From Arthrobacter saudimassiliensis (GTDB taxonomy: Bacteria > Actinomycetota > Actinomycetes > Actinomycetales > Micrococcaceae), in NCBI GenBank assembly GCA_900016675.1, contig LN483070.1, positions 1 through 64,000 of the forward strand: a stretch of 64,000 bases of DNA. The letters are read 5' to 3'. How positions within the stretch are numbered: the stretch's first letter is position 1; each line of letters opens with the position of its first letter. The position numbers were made by a program, and so were the translations under genes. Positions 1-13,580 of the stretch are shown one piece after another. A model generated the notes under the pieces. It was not told the origin of the DNA, searched no databases, and saw only the letters and a list, made by a program, of their open reading frames with translations.

Positions 1-1435
<1,435 letters not shown>

Positions 1436-1677
1436 AACTACAGACACAACACCGCGAACCGGGGAAAACCAGCCCGCAATGCTGCCTAAATTCGAAACCA
1501 GCTAAACGACCGGTCACCGCACGGGGGTGCGGCCAACCGGCCAAATAACCAATCAAAATATTGGTATCAATAAACTTGGCACACTATTGAGTTCTCAAAC
1601 AACAGGCGCTCCCGGCACCACCAGCCGCTTGTTCCCTGGGGAACTTCTCGGCTGCCTCGCTCCGGAGCAACTTTTCT
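1436..1677 (-). other. rrn leader region (no protein gene)
   Basis: This stretch is the transcribed spacer between the rrn promoter and mature 16S. It contains an AT-rich hairpin at 1548-1565 (ACCAAT and ATTGGT arms) just upstream of the 16S 5' end, which may contribute to processing, and the boxA-like element at 1581-1604. Small ORFs here are short and have no coding character. Confidence 0.75.
1581..1604 (-). promoter_or_regulatory. boxA-like antitermination element of rrn leader
   Basis: On the minus strand this reads TGTTGTTTGAGAAC followed by TCAATAGTGT. That matches the leader motif found upstream of 16S genes in actinobacteria, which resembles the boxA (Nus factor) antitermination site. 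It sits about 145 bases before the 16S 5' end and downstream of the predicted promoter. Confidence 0.8.
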
Positions 1678-1706
1678 AGCCTACACACCTTCCGGCTCTT
1701 CGTCAA
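1678..1706 (-). promoter_or_regulatory. rrn promoter, sigma-A type
   Basis: On the minus strand a -35 TTGACG (1701-1706) and a -10 TAGGCT (1678-1683) are separated by exactly 17 bases. This is the best housekeeping promoter match in the region and drives the rrn transcript through the boxA leader. Transcription should begin near 1671. Confidence 0.82.
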
Positions 1707-1804
1707 CCCGGGCTTCCGGCCCTCCGTCGGTGCGGTGGGCGGCTGCTCTCCGGTTCAAGCGATTCGCTCGTTCGGCGCGGGAATCAACGATAGCACGGTT
1801 TTGG

Positions 1805-1824
1805 GGCGGTGGGAAACCACCGCC
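1805..1824 (-). terminator. hairpin after mak/glgB
   Basis: An 8-bp perfect stem (GGCGGTGG and CCACCGCC) with a 4-base loop lies 24 bases past the glgB stop and before the rrn promoter. No U-tract follows. It probably limits read-through of the glg operon into the rrn operon, which is transcribed in the same direction. Confidence 0.55.
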
Positions 1825-1847
1825 TGCCGGGCCGGCAGCAGTTCGTC

Positions 1848-4800
1848 CTACTCCGCGGCTTCGGCTGCCGGCCGTTCGGACTCGGCGGTGCCTGCCTTCG
1901 GCGGCGCCAGGTACAGGACTCCGAGGGGCGGAACGGTGAGCGTCGCGTGGGCGGGCTGGCCGTTGCAGGGCCCCTCCTCCGCGGTCACGACTCCCATGTT
2001 CCCGACACCGGAGCCGCCGAACTCCGCGGCGTCGGTGTTCAGCACTTCATCCCATTCCCCGGCCCAGGGCAGGCCGAGCCGGAAGTTCTCGTGCGGGGCG
2101 CCGGCGAAGTTCGCGATGCACACCAGCGGGTTGCCCTGCGTGTCCCAGCGGATGAAGGACAGGGCGTTGCGCGCGCCGTCGTTCTCCTCGATCCACTGGA
2201 AGCCGGCCGGCTCGTTGTCGCGGGCATACAGGGCCGGGGTTTCGCGGTAGATCCCGTTGAGCTGGCGGACCAGCAGCTGCACGCCCCGGTGCTGGGGCGT
2301 ATCGGCCAGGTACCAGTCCAGGCCGTACTGCTCCGACCATTCGGCCTCCTGGCCGAACTCGGTGCCCATGAAGATCAGCTGCTTGCCCGGGTGCGCCCAC
2401 TGGAAGGCGAGATACGCGCGCAGGTTCGCCAGCTGCTGCCACCGGTCTCCCGGCATCTTGCGCAGCAGCGAACCCTTGCCGTGGACCACCTCGTCATGGC
2501 TGATCGGCAGCAGGAAGTTCTCGGTGTACGCGTACACCAGCGAGAAGGTGAGCTTGGCGTGGTGGTAGACCCGGTTGATCGGATCCTCCGACATGTACTG
2601 CAGGGTGTCGTGCATCCAGCCCATGTTCCACTTCAGACCGAACCCGAGCCCGCCGGTATTGGTCGGCCGGGTGACCCCGGGGAACGCCGTCGATTCCTCG
2701 GCGATCATCACGATGCCCGGTACCCGCCGGTAGACGGTGGCGTTGACCTCCTGCAGGAACGAGATGGCTTCGAGGTTTTCCCGGCCGCCGAATTCGTTCG
2801 GCCGCCACTGCCCCTCCGGGCGGGAGTAGTCGAGGTAGAGCATGGAGGCCACGGCATCCACCCGCAGGCCGTCGATGTGGAACTCCTCCAGCCAGTACAC
2901 CGCGTTGGCAACCAGGAAGTTGCGCACCTCGCGGCGGCCGTAATCGAAGATCAGGGTGCCCCAGTCCGGCTGCTCCCCGCGCATCGGATCCGCGCTTTCA
3001 TAGAGCGGCTGTCCGTCGAACTTCGCCAGCGCCCATTCATCCTTGGGGAAGTGCCCGGGAACCCAGTCCAGCAGGACGCCGATGCCGGCCTGGTGCAGCT
3101 TGTCCACCAGGTAGCGGAAATCGTCCGGATGCCCGAAGCGGGACGTGGGAGCGAAGTAGGAGGTGACCTGGTAACCCCAGGAGCCGCCGAAGGGATGCTC
3201 GGCCACCGGCATGAACTCCACATGGGTGAAGCCCTGCCACGTCACGTACTCCACCAGCTGCTCCGCGAGCTGGCGGTAGTCGAGCCCCGGGCGCCAGGAC
3301 CCCAGGTGCACCTCGTACACGCTCATCGGAGCGTTGTGCGGATCCCGGCGGGCGCGGGCCTCCATCCAGTCCGAGTCACCGAACCGGTAGCCGGACTCGA
3401 CCACCCGGGACGCCGTCAGCGGCGGCACCTCGCTGCCCTTGGCCAGGGGATCCGCCTTCTCCCGCCAGACGCCGTCGGCGCCGAGGATCTGGAACTTGTA
3501 GCGGGCGCCGTCGGGCACCCCGGGGATGAACAGTTCCCAGACGCCGGAGCTGCCCAGCGACCGCATGGCGTTCAAGGCGCCGTTCCAGCCGTTGAAGTCA
3601 CCGGTCACCCGGACAGCCCGCGCGTTCGGCGCCCAGACCGCGAAGCTGACGCCGTCGATGTCGCCGAGCACGGACTTGTAGTGGTGCGGGTTCGCTCCCA
3701 GGACGGTCCAAAGCTTCTCGTGGCGGCCCTCCCCGATCAGGTGCAGGTCGATTTCGCCCAGGGTGGGGAAGAACCGGTAGGGGTCGTCGAAGAGATGGGT
3801 TCCGCCGCCCTGGTATGCGGCCTCGATCCGGTAGTCGGGGACGTGGCCTGGGCTGGCGGCGGGCACGGTGCCCACCCAGATGCCGTTCCACTCGTGCCGC
3901 AGCGGAACGCGCCCCTCCGGGGTGATCGCGGTGACGGTCTCGGCCAGCGGCCGCAGCGTCCGGATGGTCACGTTGCCGCGGTCATCGAGGTGCGCGCCCA
4001 GCACCGCGTGCGGCTGGTGGTAGCGGCCCTCGGAGACGGCCTGCAGCAGGTCTTCGGAGACCGCCAGCGGGTCGGTGGTGTTCGCCCCGGGCGCCTCGCC
4101 CTCGCCGTCGCCGGCCTGGCTTTCGGCACCCGCGGCCGACGCCGGTCCGTCGCCGGATGCCGCGGACAGCGCCGCCTCATCCGCGCCCCGGGAGCCAAGC
4201 GCGGCGTCGTCGGGCACCGCCGGCAGTTGAGTTGCCGTGCCGGTTTCCCGTTCCGGTTCCGTACCCTTGGTGCCCTTGTTCACGGTGCCCTCTTCCTGAC
4301 TTATTGGTTCATCTGCCTGCTGCCTGCCGCTGAGAGTCCGCTCCGTATCGAGGATGCGGCGGACGGCCGCCACCGGCACCTGCAGCCACTGCGGCCTGTT
4401 GCGGATTTCGTAGACCACCTCATACAGCGCCTTGTCCAGCAGGAGCGCGAGGTAGAGGGGGTCGCGGCGGTTGATCTGCGTGCCGGTTTCCTTCTCGTAG
4501 CCGCGGACGAAGGCGTCGCTGGCTTCCTCCGCCCAGCGCGCGGCCCGCCTGCGGCGCTCCTCGGTGCTGCCGCCGGCCTCCTCGGCCATCACCGCGACGG
4601 AGGCCGCGTAGTCGATCGAGCGGAGCATGCCCACGACGTCGCGCAGCGGCGCGTCGGGCACGCTGCGCTCGGCGGCGGGGCGCAGCGGCTCTCCTTCGAA
4701 GTCCAGCACCGTCCAGCCGCGGTCCGCGGACCACAGGACCTGGCCGAGATGGTAATCGGCGTGGATCCGCTGCAGGTCGGGCAGCGACTGCAGCGCCTCG

Positions 4801-5737
4801 ACCCGGTGGACCAGGTCCTGGACATCGGCGTCGTAGCCGCCGACGTCGGGGCCCGCCTCGCTCCAGGCCCAGCGGATCCGGTCCGCCAGCGACTGCAGGA
4901 AGGCCCGCCGTTCCGCCGAGTCGGGGGCGTGCGTCTCGAAGGCCCGCGCCAGCTGCCGGTGGATCCGCCCGGTGACGGCGCCCAGCTCCTCGGCCTGGCC
5001 GGTAAAGTCCCGCCCCTCCAGGGCGGCGGCGGAGGCCAGCCGCCAGGCGTCGCGGCTGCCGGGGATGAACTCGCGCAGCACGCCCAGCTGGCCGGACACC
5101 CAGCCCCCGCCGTGCGGGTCCTGCCAGCTGCCGGTGACCCAGCCGAGCGTCTCCGGAACGTCGCGGGAACCGATCTCGGTAAGCCGGGCCCCGACCACCA
5201 CGTCGGGGCTCTCCCCGGCGGCCAGGACACGGAAGAACTTGAGGATCAGCTCCCCGCGTTCGGTGCCGACCACCACCGAGGTGTTGGACTGCTCACCGCG
5301 CAGCACCTTGGTGGGCAGCGGACTGACGAACGGCGGCCAGTCCGAGAAGCCGGCCTCGGCCACTCCGCTGGTGCGCTCATCAGCCGTGCCGGACCTGGAC
5401 CGCATGAGTTCCAGCCAGGCCGTGACCAGCACCGGATCGGCGGTGCCGTCATACAGCCACCGCTCCCCCAGCGTCGCATGGGTGGCCCGGCCGATGAGGT
5501 GTTCCTGGAGCTCCGGGACGCTCTCCCCGTAGACCGTCACCGGCACCGAAACCACGTCGGTGCCCTCGGCGGACTGCAGCGCGATCAGGTGCACTTCGAG
5601 GCCGGCGACGCCCGATGGGTCCTCCAGGCGCACCCCGCCCACGCGGCTGAGCGTCAGCTCACGCCCCCTGCCCGGGAACCACCGCTGCTTGGGCAGCCAG
5701 GCAGTGAGAAGTTCGGGCAGGGCGGGCGTGAGCTGGC

Positions 5738-5741
<4 letters not shown>
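1848..5741 (-). CDS. glgB: maltokinase / 1,4-alpha-glucan branching enzyme fusion
   Basis: A 1297-residue protein with two enzymes in one frame. Residues 1 to about 470 are a maltokinase (Mak/Pep2), with the catalytic [11 protein letters not shown] loop and VLDFEGEP metal site; it makes maltose-1-phosphate. A Gly/Ala/Glu-rich linker follows. From about 570 it is a GH13 branching enzyme with nucleophile D962 ([12 protein letters not shown]), acid E1015 (IAEES) and D1083 (SHDE), which adds alpha-1,6 branches. It overlaps treS by 4 bases (ATGA) and is the last gene of the glgE-treS operon, so it supplies two steps of the GlgE glucan route. An in-frame GTG at residue 487, preceded by AGGAAGAGGG, could allow GlgB to be made alone. 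Similar fusions are, from memory, seen in Arthrobacter; elsewhere the two genes are separate. Confidence 0.95.
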
Positions 5742-7506
<1,765 letters not shown>

Positions 7507-7507
<1 letters not shown>

Positions 7508-9558
7508 TAGGAGCTCCTCCGTACGGACAGGATGTGGGCGGGTTCGTAGTGCGCGTCAAGGCGCACATAGTTGTATTGTCCCCACCTCCAGCTGTTGCCG
7601 CTGATCAGGTCGTCCACCCAGAAGGTTCCGTCTTCGTTGAAGTCCTCCGGATCCAGGTGCAGGGAATCGAGGTCCAGGGTCACGGTGCACTCGCGCGCAC
7701 TGTGCGGGTCCGTGTTGACGACGATGATCAGCGTGTCCTTGCTGGTCGGGTCGCCCGGGCGGGTCTGCTTGTGCTTCGAGTATGCGACGGTCGCCTCGTC
7801 CGTGGTGGACTGCACGGTGAGGTTCTGCAGGTCCCCCAGCGCCGGATGCAGCCGCCGGATCTCGTTCAGGCGGGTGAGGTAGGGCGCGAGGCTGCGGCCC
7901 TCGGCCTCCGCCAGCGCGAAGTCGCGCTGCTTGTACTCGAACTTCTCGTTGTCGATGTATTCCTCGGCGCCCGGCCGGGCCACGTGCTCGTACAGCTCGT
8001 AGCCGGCGTACACGCCCCACAGCGGGCTCGCCGTGGCGGCCAGGACCGCGCGGATCTTGAAGGCGGGCGGCCCGCCGTACTGCAGGAACTCGGTCAGGAT
8101 ATCCGGAGTGTTGACGAAGAAGTTGGGGCGGAAGAACGCCGAGCTTTCATGCGAGACCTCGTTGAAGTACTCCTCGAGCTCGCCGCGGGTGTTCCGCCAG
8201 GTGAAGTAGGTGTAGGACTGCTGGAAGCCCGCCATTCCGAGGGCGTGCATCATCGGCGGCCGGGTGAAGGCCTCGGCAAGGAACACGACGTCGGGGTGCT
8301 GCTCGTTGACGGTGCCGATCAGCCACTCCCAGAAGCGCAGCGGCTTGGTGTGGGGGTTGTCCACCCGGAAGATCTTCACGCCGTGGCTGATCCACATCAG
8401 CACGATCCGCAGGATTTCCCGGGACAGGCCCTCGTAGTCGTTGTCGAAGTTCAGCGGATAGATGTCCTGGTACTTCTTGGGAGGATTCTCCGCGTAGGCG
8501 ATCGTGCCGTCGACGCGCGTGGTGAACCACTCCGGATGCTCGGTGACCCAGGGGTGGTCCGGGGACGCCTGCAGGGCAAGGTCCAGCGCCACTTCAAGGC
8601 CCAGTTCCCGGGCCCGCGCCACGAAGTGGTCGAAGTCCTCGAAGGTGCCCAGGTCGGGGTGGATCGCGTCGTGTCCGCCCTCGGGCGCGCCGATCGCCCA
8701 CGGCGATCCCGGGTCCTGCGCCCCTGCCACGAGCGTGTTGTTCGGCCCCTTGCGGTGCGTGGTCCCGATCGGGTGCACGGGCGGCAGGTAGATGACGTCG
8801 AAGCCCATTGCCGCCACCCGGTCCAGGGAGCGAGCGGCGGAACGGAAGGTGCCGCTGGTCCATTCCCGGGTGGCCGGGTCCAGCACGGCGCCCTCGGAGC
8901 GGGGGAAGAACTCGTACCAGGAACCGCGCCCGGCCCGTTCCCGCTCGACCTTGATCGGGAACCGCGGCGAGCTGGTCACCAGGTCGCGGATCGGGTTGCG
9001 TTCCAGCACCTCGGTGACGGCGGGCGCGGCGGCTGCGGCAAACCGCTGGTCCACCGGCAGCGTCGTGTCGGCGAGCGCCGCGGCGGCCTGGGCCAGCACG
9101 CGGGCCTCTTCCGGGGTCCGCTCCGCTGCCGCGGCTTCGAAGATGACCGCACCTTCCGCCAGCATCAGCTCGACGTCGACGCCGGCGGCGATCTTCACCT
9201 CGGCGTTGTGGTGCCAGGTGCCGTAGACATCGGCCCAGCCTTCGACGGCGAAGGTCCAGTCGCCTTCGCCGGTGGGGCGCATCAGGCCTTCCCACCGGTC
9301 CAGGCCGATGCCCTTGGGCTTCAGCCGGGTGCGGGCGGCCAGGCTGCCGTCCGGGGCGTAGAGGGCCACGCTGGCTCCGACCAGGTCGTGGCCTTCCCGG
9401 AACACGGTGGCTCCGACCACCAGGTCCTCCCCGGGGATGGCCTTGGCCGGAAAACGGCCGCACTCCACCACGGGGGACACATTCATCACGGGAATCCGGC
9501 CGAACCGGAGTTCCCTGGCGGTCTGTTCACTGGCTGGCGAGGCACTATGAGCGGTCAC
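7507..9558 (-). CDS. glgE: alpha-1,4-glucan:maltose-1-phosphate maltosyltransferase GlgE
   Basis: GlgE extends alpha-1,4-glucan using maltose-1-phosphate. The protein has an N-terminal beta domain, then a GH13 barrel with LPPVHPIGTTHRKGPNN, FRVDNPHTKP (nucleophile about D400) and FLAEAFTRP (acid about E429), typical of the family. The start is placed at GTG 9558 because a -10 TAACGT lies 7 bases upstream, which predicts a leaderless mRNA; an alternative ATG 24 bases upstream would include the promoter. It is the first gene of glgE-treS-mak/glgB and diverges from glgP, so glucan building and breakdown face each other across a 160-base intergenic region. Confidence 0.95.
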
Positions 9559-9565
9559 AGACAAG

Positions 9566-9571
9566 ACGTTA
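9566..9571 (-). promoter_or_regulatory. -10 box of glgE, leaderless
   Basis: TAACGT on the minus strand, 7 bases before the GTG at 9558. No Shine-Dalgarno is visible. Confidence 0.6.
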
Positions 9572-9704
9572 GCGACAAACACGCCGAAATGCTAAGCCAG
9601 CGTACTTTCGCCACTTAGGCGCTGATCTGCGGGAATGCGGACGGGATCGGCAGGATTTACCCGCAGTTAACGCTTTCGCCCTCCTGGCCGGACGCGCCGT
9701 GCGC

Positions 9705-9710
9705 TAGCCT
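9705..9710 (+). promoter_or_regulatory. -10 box of glgP, leaderless
   Basis: TAGCCT ends 7 bases before the GTG at 9718, so the transcript should begin at or next to the start codon. No clear -35 is seen. Confidence 0.65.
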
Positions 9711-9717
9711 TTCCGGG

Positions 9718-12342
9718 GTGAAGGCCATACGCAGATTCACCGTACGCACTGTCCTGCCGCCGAGCATCGCCCCGCTTTCGAAGCTGGCGGCCAACCTGCG
9801 CTGGTCCTGGCACCGGCCCACCGCGGAGCTGTTCCGGGACCTCGACCCGCAGGCGTGGGCGGCAAGCGGACATGATCCGCTGAAGTTCCTGGGGTCCCTG
9901 AGCAGGGAGAGCCTGGAACGGATGGCCCGCGATTCCGGGCTGGCCGGACGGATCCAGGAGCTCGGCCAGGACCTGGACCGCTACCTGACGGCGCCGCGCT
10001 GGTACCAGTCCCTCGGCGAGGACGCTCCGCGTTCCATCGCCTATTTCTCCCCCGAGTACGGCATCAGCGCCGTGCTGCCCCAGTACTCGGGCGGCCTCGG
10101 CATCCTGGCCGGTGACCACCTGAAGTCCGCCTCGGATCTCGGGGTTCCGCTGGTCGGCGTCGGGCTGCTCTACCAGGCCGGCTACTTCAAGCAGTCGCTC
10201 TCGCGTGACGGCTGGCAGCAGGAGACCTATCCGGTGCTCGATCCGAACGGGCTGCCCCTGACGCTGCTGCGCGAGGAGGACGGGACCCCGGCCCGGATCA
10301 GCCTGCCGCTGCCGAACTCACGGCGGCTGCTGGCGCAGATCTGGCGGGCCGACGTCGGCCGCGTGCCCCTGCTCCTCCTGGACTCCGATGTCTCCGGGAA
10401 CGACGACGCGGCGCGCGGGGTCACCGACCGGCTGTACGGCGGCGGCGGCGACCACCGTCTGCAGCAGGAGCTGCTGCTGGGCATGGGCGGGGTGAAGGCG
10501 CTGCGTACCTTCCAGCGGCTTACCGGCGCGCCGGCTCCCGAGGTCTTCCACAGCAATGAGGGCCACGCCGGGTTCCTTGGGGTGGAACGGATCCGCGAAC
10601 TGATGGATGCGGGCATGAGCTGGGATGAGGCGCTGACCGTCACCCGGGCCTCCACGGTGTTCACCACGCACACCCCGGTGCCGGCCGGCATCGACCGGTT
10701 CGAGCAGGCGCAGATCCGCCACTTCTTCGCTGCCGGCCTGGCCCAGTCGGTGCCCACCGACAAGATCCTCGCCCTCGGGGCCGAAAACTACGCCGGCGGG
10801 GATCCGTCCAAATTCAACATGGCGGTCATGGGGCTTCGGCTGGCCCAGCGGGCGAACGGCGTGGCAAAGCTGCACGGCGAGGTCTCCCGGCGCATGTTCG
10901 CAGGGCTGTGGCCGGGCTTTGACGCCTCTGAAGTGCCCATCACCTCGGTGACCAACGGTGTCCACGTGCCGACGTGGGTGGATCCCGAGCTGACCGCCCT
11001 GGCCGCGGAGAAGTTCGGCGTGGCCGCCGTGCACGACCGTGACTGGGGGCGGGCGTATGAAATCTCCGACGACGACCTGTGGGCGCTGCGGCGACGGCTG
11101 CGCCAGAACCTGATTGACGACGTGCGCCGCCGGGTGCGCTCCGCCTGGCGCAAGCGCGGAGCCGCGGACGCCGAACTGGGCTGGACCGAGTCCGTGCTGG
11201 ACCCGGACGTGCTGACCATCGGCTTCGCCCGGCGCGTGCCGACGTACAAGCGGCTGACCCTCATGCTGCGGGACCCGGCGCGGCTGAAGAAGCTGCTGCT
11301 GCATCCCACGCATCCCGTCCAGATCGTCATCGCCGGCAAGTCCCACCCGGCTGATGAGCAGGGCAAGCGGATGATCCAGGACCTGGTGCAGTTCACCGAC
11401 GACCCGGCCATTCGGCACAGGATCGTGTTCCTGCCGAACTACGACATCGCGATGGCCCGGACCCTGTTCCCTGGCTGCGACGTGTGGCTCAACAACCCGC
11501 TGCGCCCGCTGGAGGCCTCCGGCACGTCGGGCATGAAGGCGGCCATCAACGGCGGCCTGAACCTCTCGGTGCTCGACGGCTGGTGGGATGAGATGTACGA
11601 CGGCGACAACGGATGGGCGATTCCCTCGGCCAACCCGACGGACGGCCCCGAGACCCGGGAGGTCTACAGCCCCGACCAGCGCGACGACATTGAGGCCGCC
11701 GCACTGTACGACCTGCTGGAGAACCAGGTGACCCGCCTGTTTTACGGGGGTATCCCGCCCATGGCGGCCGGTGCTGCCGGCCCGTCCGACCCCAGCCCGG
11801 AGGGCCCGCCGCGGGAATGGCTGGAGATGGTCAAGCACACCCTGGCGGAACTGGGGCCCAACGTTTCCGCGAACCGGATGCTGAGGGACTACGTGAACCG
11901 GCTCTACCGGCCGGCCTGCTCCTCCGGGCGCGCCGTCGCCGCCGACAACCATCAGGCGGCCAGGGAGCTCGCGGCGTGGATCGTGCGGGTCCGGGACGGC
12001 TGGTCCGGAGTCAGCGTGGAGCATGTGGATTCGATCGGCATCACCGACGAACCGCAGATCGGTGATCAGCTGACGGTGCAGGCCTACGTCAACCTCGGAT
12101 CGCTGCGTTCCTCCGACGTCAGCGTCGAGGTGGTGTACGGCAGGGCGCTGGAGAACGACCAGATCGCGGACCATTCGGTGCTCGAACTTGAGGAGGCCCA
12201 GGATCTCGGCTCGGGCCGGCACCTGTTCTCCGGCGTGATCTCCATTGAGCAGGCCGGCCCGTTCGGATATACCGTCCGGGTGCTCCCCGACCACGCGGGG
12301 CTTGCCTCAAAGGCCGAACTGGGCCTGGTGGCCAACGCCTGA
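9718..12342 (+). CDS. glgP: alpha-glucan phosphorylase
   Basis: An 874-residue phosphorylase of the GT35 family that releases glucose-1-phosphate from glycogen or maltodextrin. It is the shorter actinobacterial/archaeal-type form, with an N-terminal DUF3417-like segment (LRWSWHRPTAELFRDLDP) and EYGISAVLPQYSGGLGILAGDHLKSA. The pyridoxal-phosphate lysine is K607 in SGTSGMKAAINGG. It starts with GTG 9718 directly after a -10 box (leaderless) and diverges from the glgE operon. With glgX downstream it forms the degradative arm of the glycogen cycle. Confidence 0.95.
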   Translation: MKAIRRFTVRTVLPPSIAPLSKLAANLRWSWHRPTAELFRDLDPQAWAASGHDPLKFLGSLSRESLERMARDSGLAGRIQELGQDLDRYLTAPRWYQSLGEDAPRSIAYFSPEYGISAVLPQYSGGLGILAGDHLKSASDLGVPLVGVGLLYQAGYFKQSLSRDGWQQETYPVLDPNGLPLTLLREEDGTPARISLPLPNSRRLLAQIWRADVGRVPLLLLDSDVSGNDDAARGVTDRLYGGGGDHRLQQELLLGMGGVKALRTFQRLTGAPAPEVFHSNEGHAGFLGVERIRELMDAGMSWDEALTVTRASTVFTTHTPVPAGIDRFEQAQIRHFFAAGLAQSVPTDKILALGAENYAGGDPSKFNMAVMGLRLAQRANGVAKLHGEVSRRMFAGLWPGFDASEVPITSVTNGVHVPTWVDPELTALAAEKFGVAAVHDRDWGRAYEISDDDLWALRRRLRQNLIDDVRRRVRSAWRKRGAADAELGWTESVLDPDVLTIGFARRVPTYKRLTLMLRDPARLKKLLLHPTHPVQIVIAGKSHPADEQGKRMIQDLVQFTDDPAIRHRIVFLPNYDIAMARTLFPGCDVWLNNPLRPLEASGTSGMKAAINGGLNLSVLDGWWDEMYDGDNGWAIPSANPTDGPETREVYSPDQRDDIEAAALYDLLENQVTRLFYGGIPPMAAGAAGPSDPSPEGPPREWLEMVKHTLAELGPNVSANRMLRDYVNRLYRPACSSGRAVAADNHQAARELAAWIVRVRDGWSGVSVEHVDSIGITDEPQIGDQLTVQAYVNLGSLRSSDVSVEVVYGRALENDQIADHSVLELEEAQDLGSGRHLFSGVISIEQAGPFGYTVRVLPDHAGLASKAELGLVANA

Positions 12343-12437
12343 CCCTTCCTGGTCCCCGCATTTCCCTTATCCCGGGCCCTGTTACGGGTTTCCCCATGTT
12401 CCATGGCCTCCTGTCCGGTGCTGCGCGCGGCGACGAG

Positions 12438-12443
12438 TAGGAT
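12438..12443 (+). promoter_or_regulatory. -10 box of Lrp-type regulator
   Basis: TAGGAT on the plus strand, 26 bases before the ATG at 12470, giving a short leader that contains GGAGGG. The -35 is not convincing. Confidence 0.45.
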
Positions 12444-12469
12444 CGTCGCCAGACGAACCGGAGGGAATG

Positions 12470-13504
12470 ATGCCTGAGCGAAGCGCTGGTCCTGAGCTGT
12501 CCGAACTGGACCTTGCCCTGATCAACGTCCTGCAGGTGGCGCCGCGGATCAGCTGGGGCGATGCGGGAGACATCCTGGGCACTCATCCCACCACCCTTGC
12601 GGCCCGATGGGACCGGTTGCGGGAATCGGGCACCGTCTGGCTGACCGCCCAGCCGAAAGTCTCCACCACTCCCCCGGGGCTGGCCTTTGTCTCTCTCGTC
12701 TGCCTGCCCGGACGGCAGGATGAGGCGGTCAGGGCACTGTCCGCCGTCCCCCAAGTCGTCGCCCTTGACGTCTGTTCCGGGGGCCCCGACCTCAGCCTGC
12801 TCGTCTCGGCCGAGAGCTTCGCTGCGCTTACCCAGCTGCTGGAAGCGCGCATCACGTCAGCGCCGGGTGTCCGACACGCCACGGTTGGCCTCTGCACCCG
12901 GCTCCACACGGGCAACCGGCAATGGATGCTGGACGTCCTGTCACCGGGACAGCTGGCCCGCGCCGCAGCGCTGGCCGCCCCGCAGCCGGCCCTGCCCGGG
13001 CAGGGCGCTGTCCTGCAGGAGGAGCACCTCCCGGTGGCGGAGGTCCTCCTGCGCGACGGCCGGGCCACTGCCGCCGACGTGGCCCGGGCGACCGGGCTGC
13101 ACCCGGCCACGGCACGCCGTTACCTTCAGAAGGTTCTGGCCAGCGGACAGTTTCACATCCGCTGCGACCTTTCCCAGCCGTTGACGGGCATGCCCGTGAA
13201 CGTCCAGTGGGCGGCCCGGCTGGACGCCGCGAACCACGACGCCGCAGCGGCCCTCCTCGCCAAGGACCAGCGCACCCAAGTCGTGGCCTCGCTCACCGGG
13301 CGGGCGAATTTCCTGGTGATCATGTGGATGCAGTCCCCGGCCGATGCTCTGGATGTCGAACAATCCATCCAGGAACGGGTACCCGGGATCGAGATCATCG
13401 AATCGATGGTCACTCTTCGGCCGGTCAAGCGCCTCTGCCGGGTGCTGGACCAAGGCGGGGTGGCCGTGGAGCAGCACGTGCCCAGAATCCCGGTCCTCAG
13501 CTAG
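12470..13504 (+). CDS. Lrp/AsnC-family transcriptional regulator, two-domain
   Basis: A 344-residue regulator with two winged helix-turn-helix segments, around residues 10-55 (LSELDLALINVLQVAPRISW) and 185-235 (ADVARATGLHPATARRYLQK), each followed by an Lrp-type effector-binding beta-alpha region. This tandem form is common in actinobacteria, about twice the length of classical Lrp. Two consecutive ATGs are in frame; the second is chosen because GGAGGG lies 4-5 bases upstream of it. The ligand is unknown. Its position between glgP and a MerR regulator gives no proof that it controls glycogen genes. Confidence 0.85.
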   Translation: MPERSAGPELSELDLALINVLQVAPRISWGDAGDILGTHPTTLAARWDRLRESGTVWLTAQPKVSTTPPGLAFVSLVCLPGRQDEAVRALSAVPQVVALDVCSGGPDLSLLVSAESFAALTQLLEARITSAPGVRHATVGLCTRLHTGNRQWMLDVLSPGQLARAAALAAPQPALPGQGAVLQEEHLPVAEVLLRDGRATAADVARATGLHPATARRYLQKVLASGQFHIRCDLSQPLTGMPVNVQWAARLDAANHDAAAALLAKDQRTQVVASLTGRANFLVIMWMQSPADALDVEQSIQERVPGIEIIESMVTLRPVKRLCRVLDQGGVAVEQHVPRIPVLS

Positions 13505-13521
13505 CGGGGCCTCCGCCCCGC
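13504..13521 (+). terminator. hairpin at end of Lrp-type gene
   Basis: GCGGGGC and GCCCCGC arms with a 4-base loop begin on the last base of the stop codon. No T-run follows, so termination efficiency is uncertain. Confidence 0.45.
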
Positions 13522-13527
13522 CGGGGC

Positions 13528-13558
13528 TTGATGTTGACGCGGCGTCAAGTCATAGGCT
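13528..13558 (+). promoter_or_regulatory. MerR-type promoter/operator of TipAS regulator
   Basis: A -35 TTGATG (13528-13533) and -10 TAGGCT (13553-13558) are separated by 19 bases, the overlong spacer typical of MerR-activated promoters. The spacer carries a perfect palindrome, TTGACGC-G-GCGTCAA (13534-13548). This predicts autoregulation by the downstream MerR protein. Confidence 0.78.
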
Positions 13559-13580
13559 GGATCGGTGGAAGGAGGCCGGA

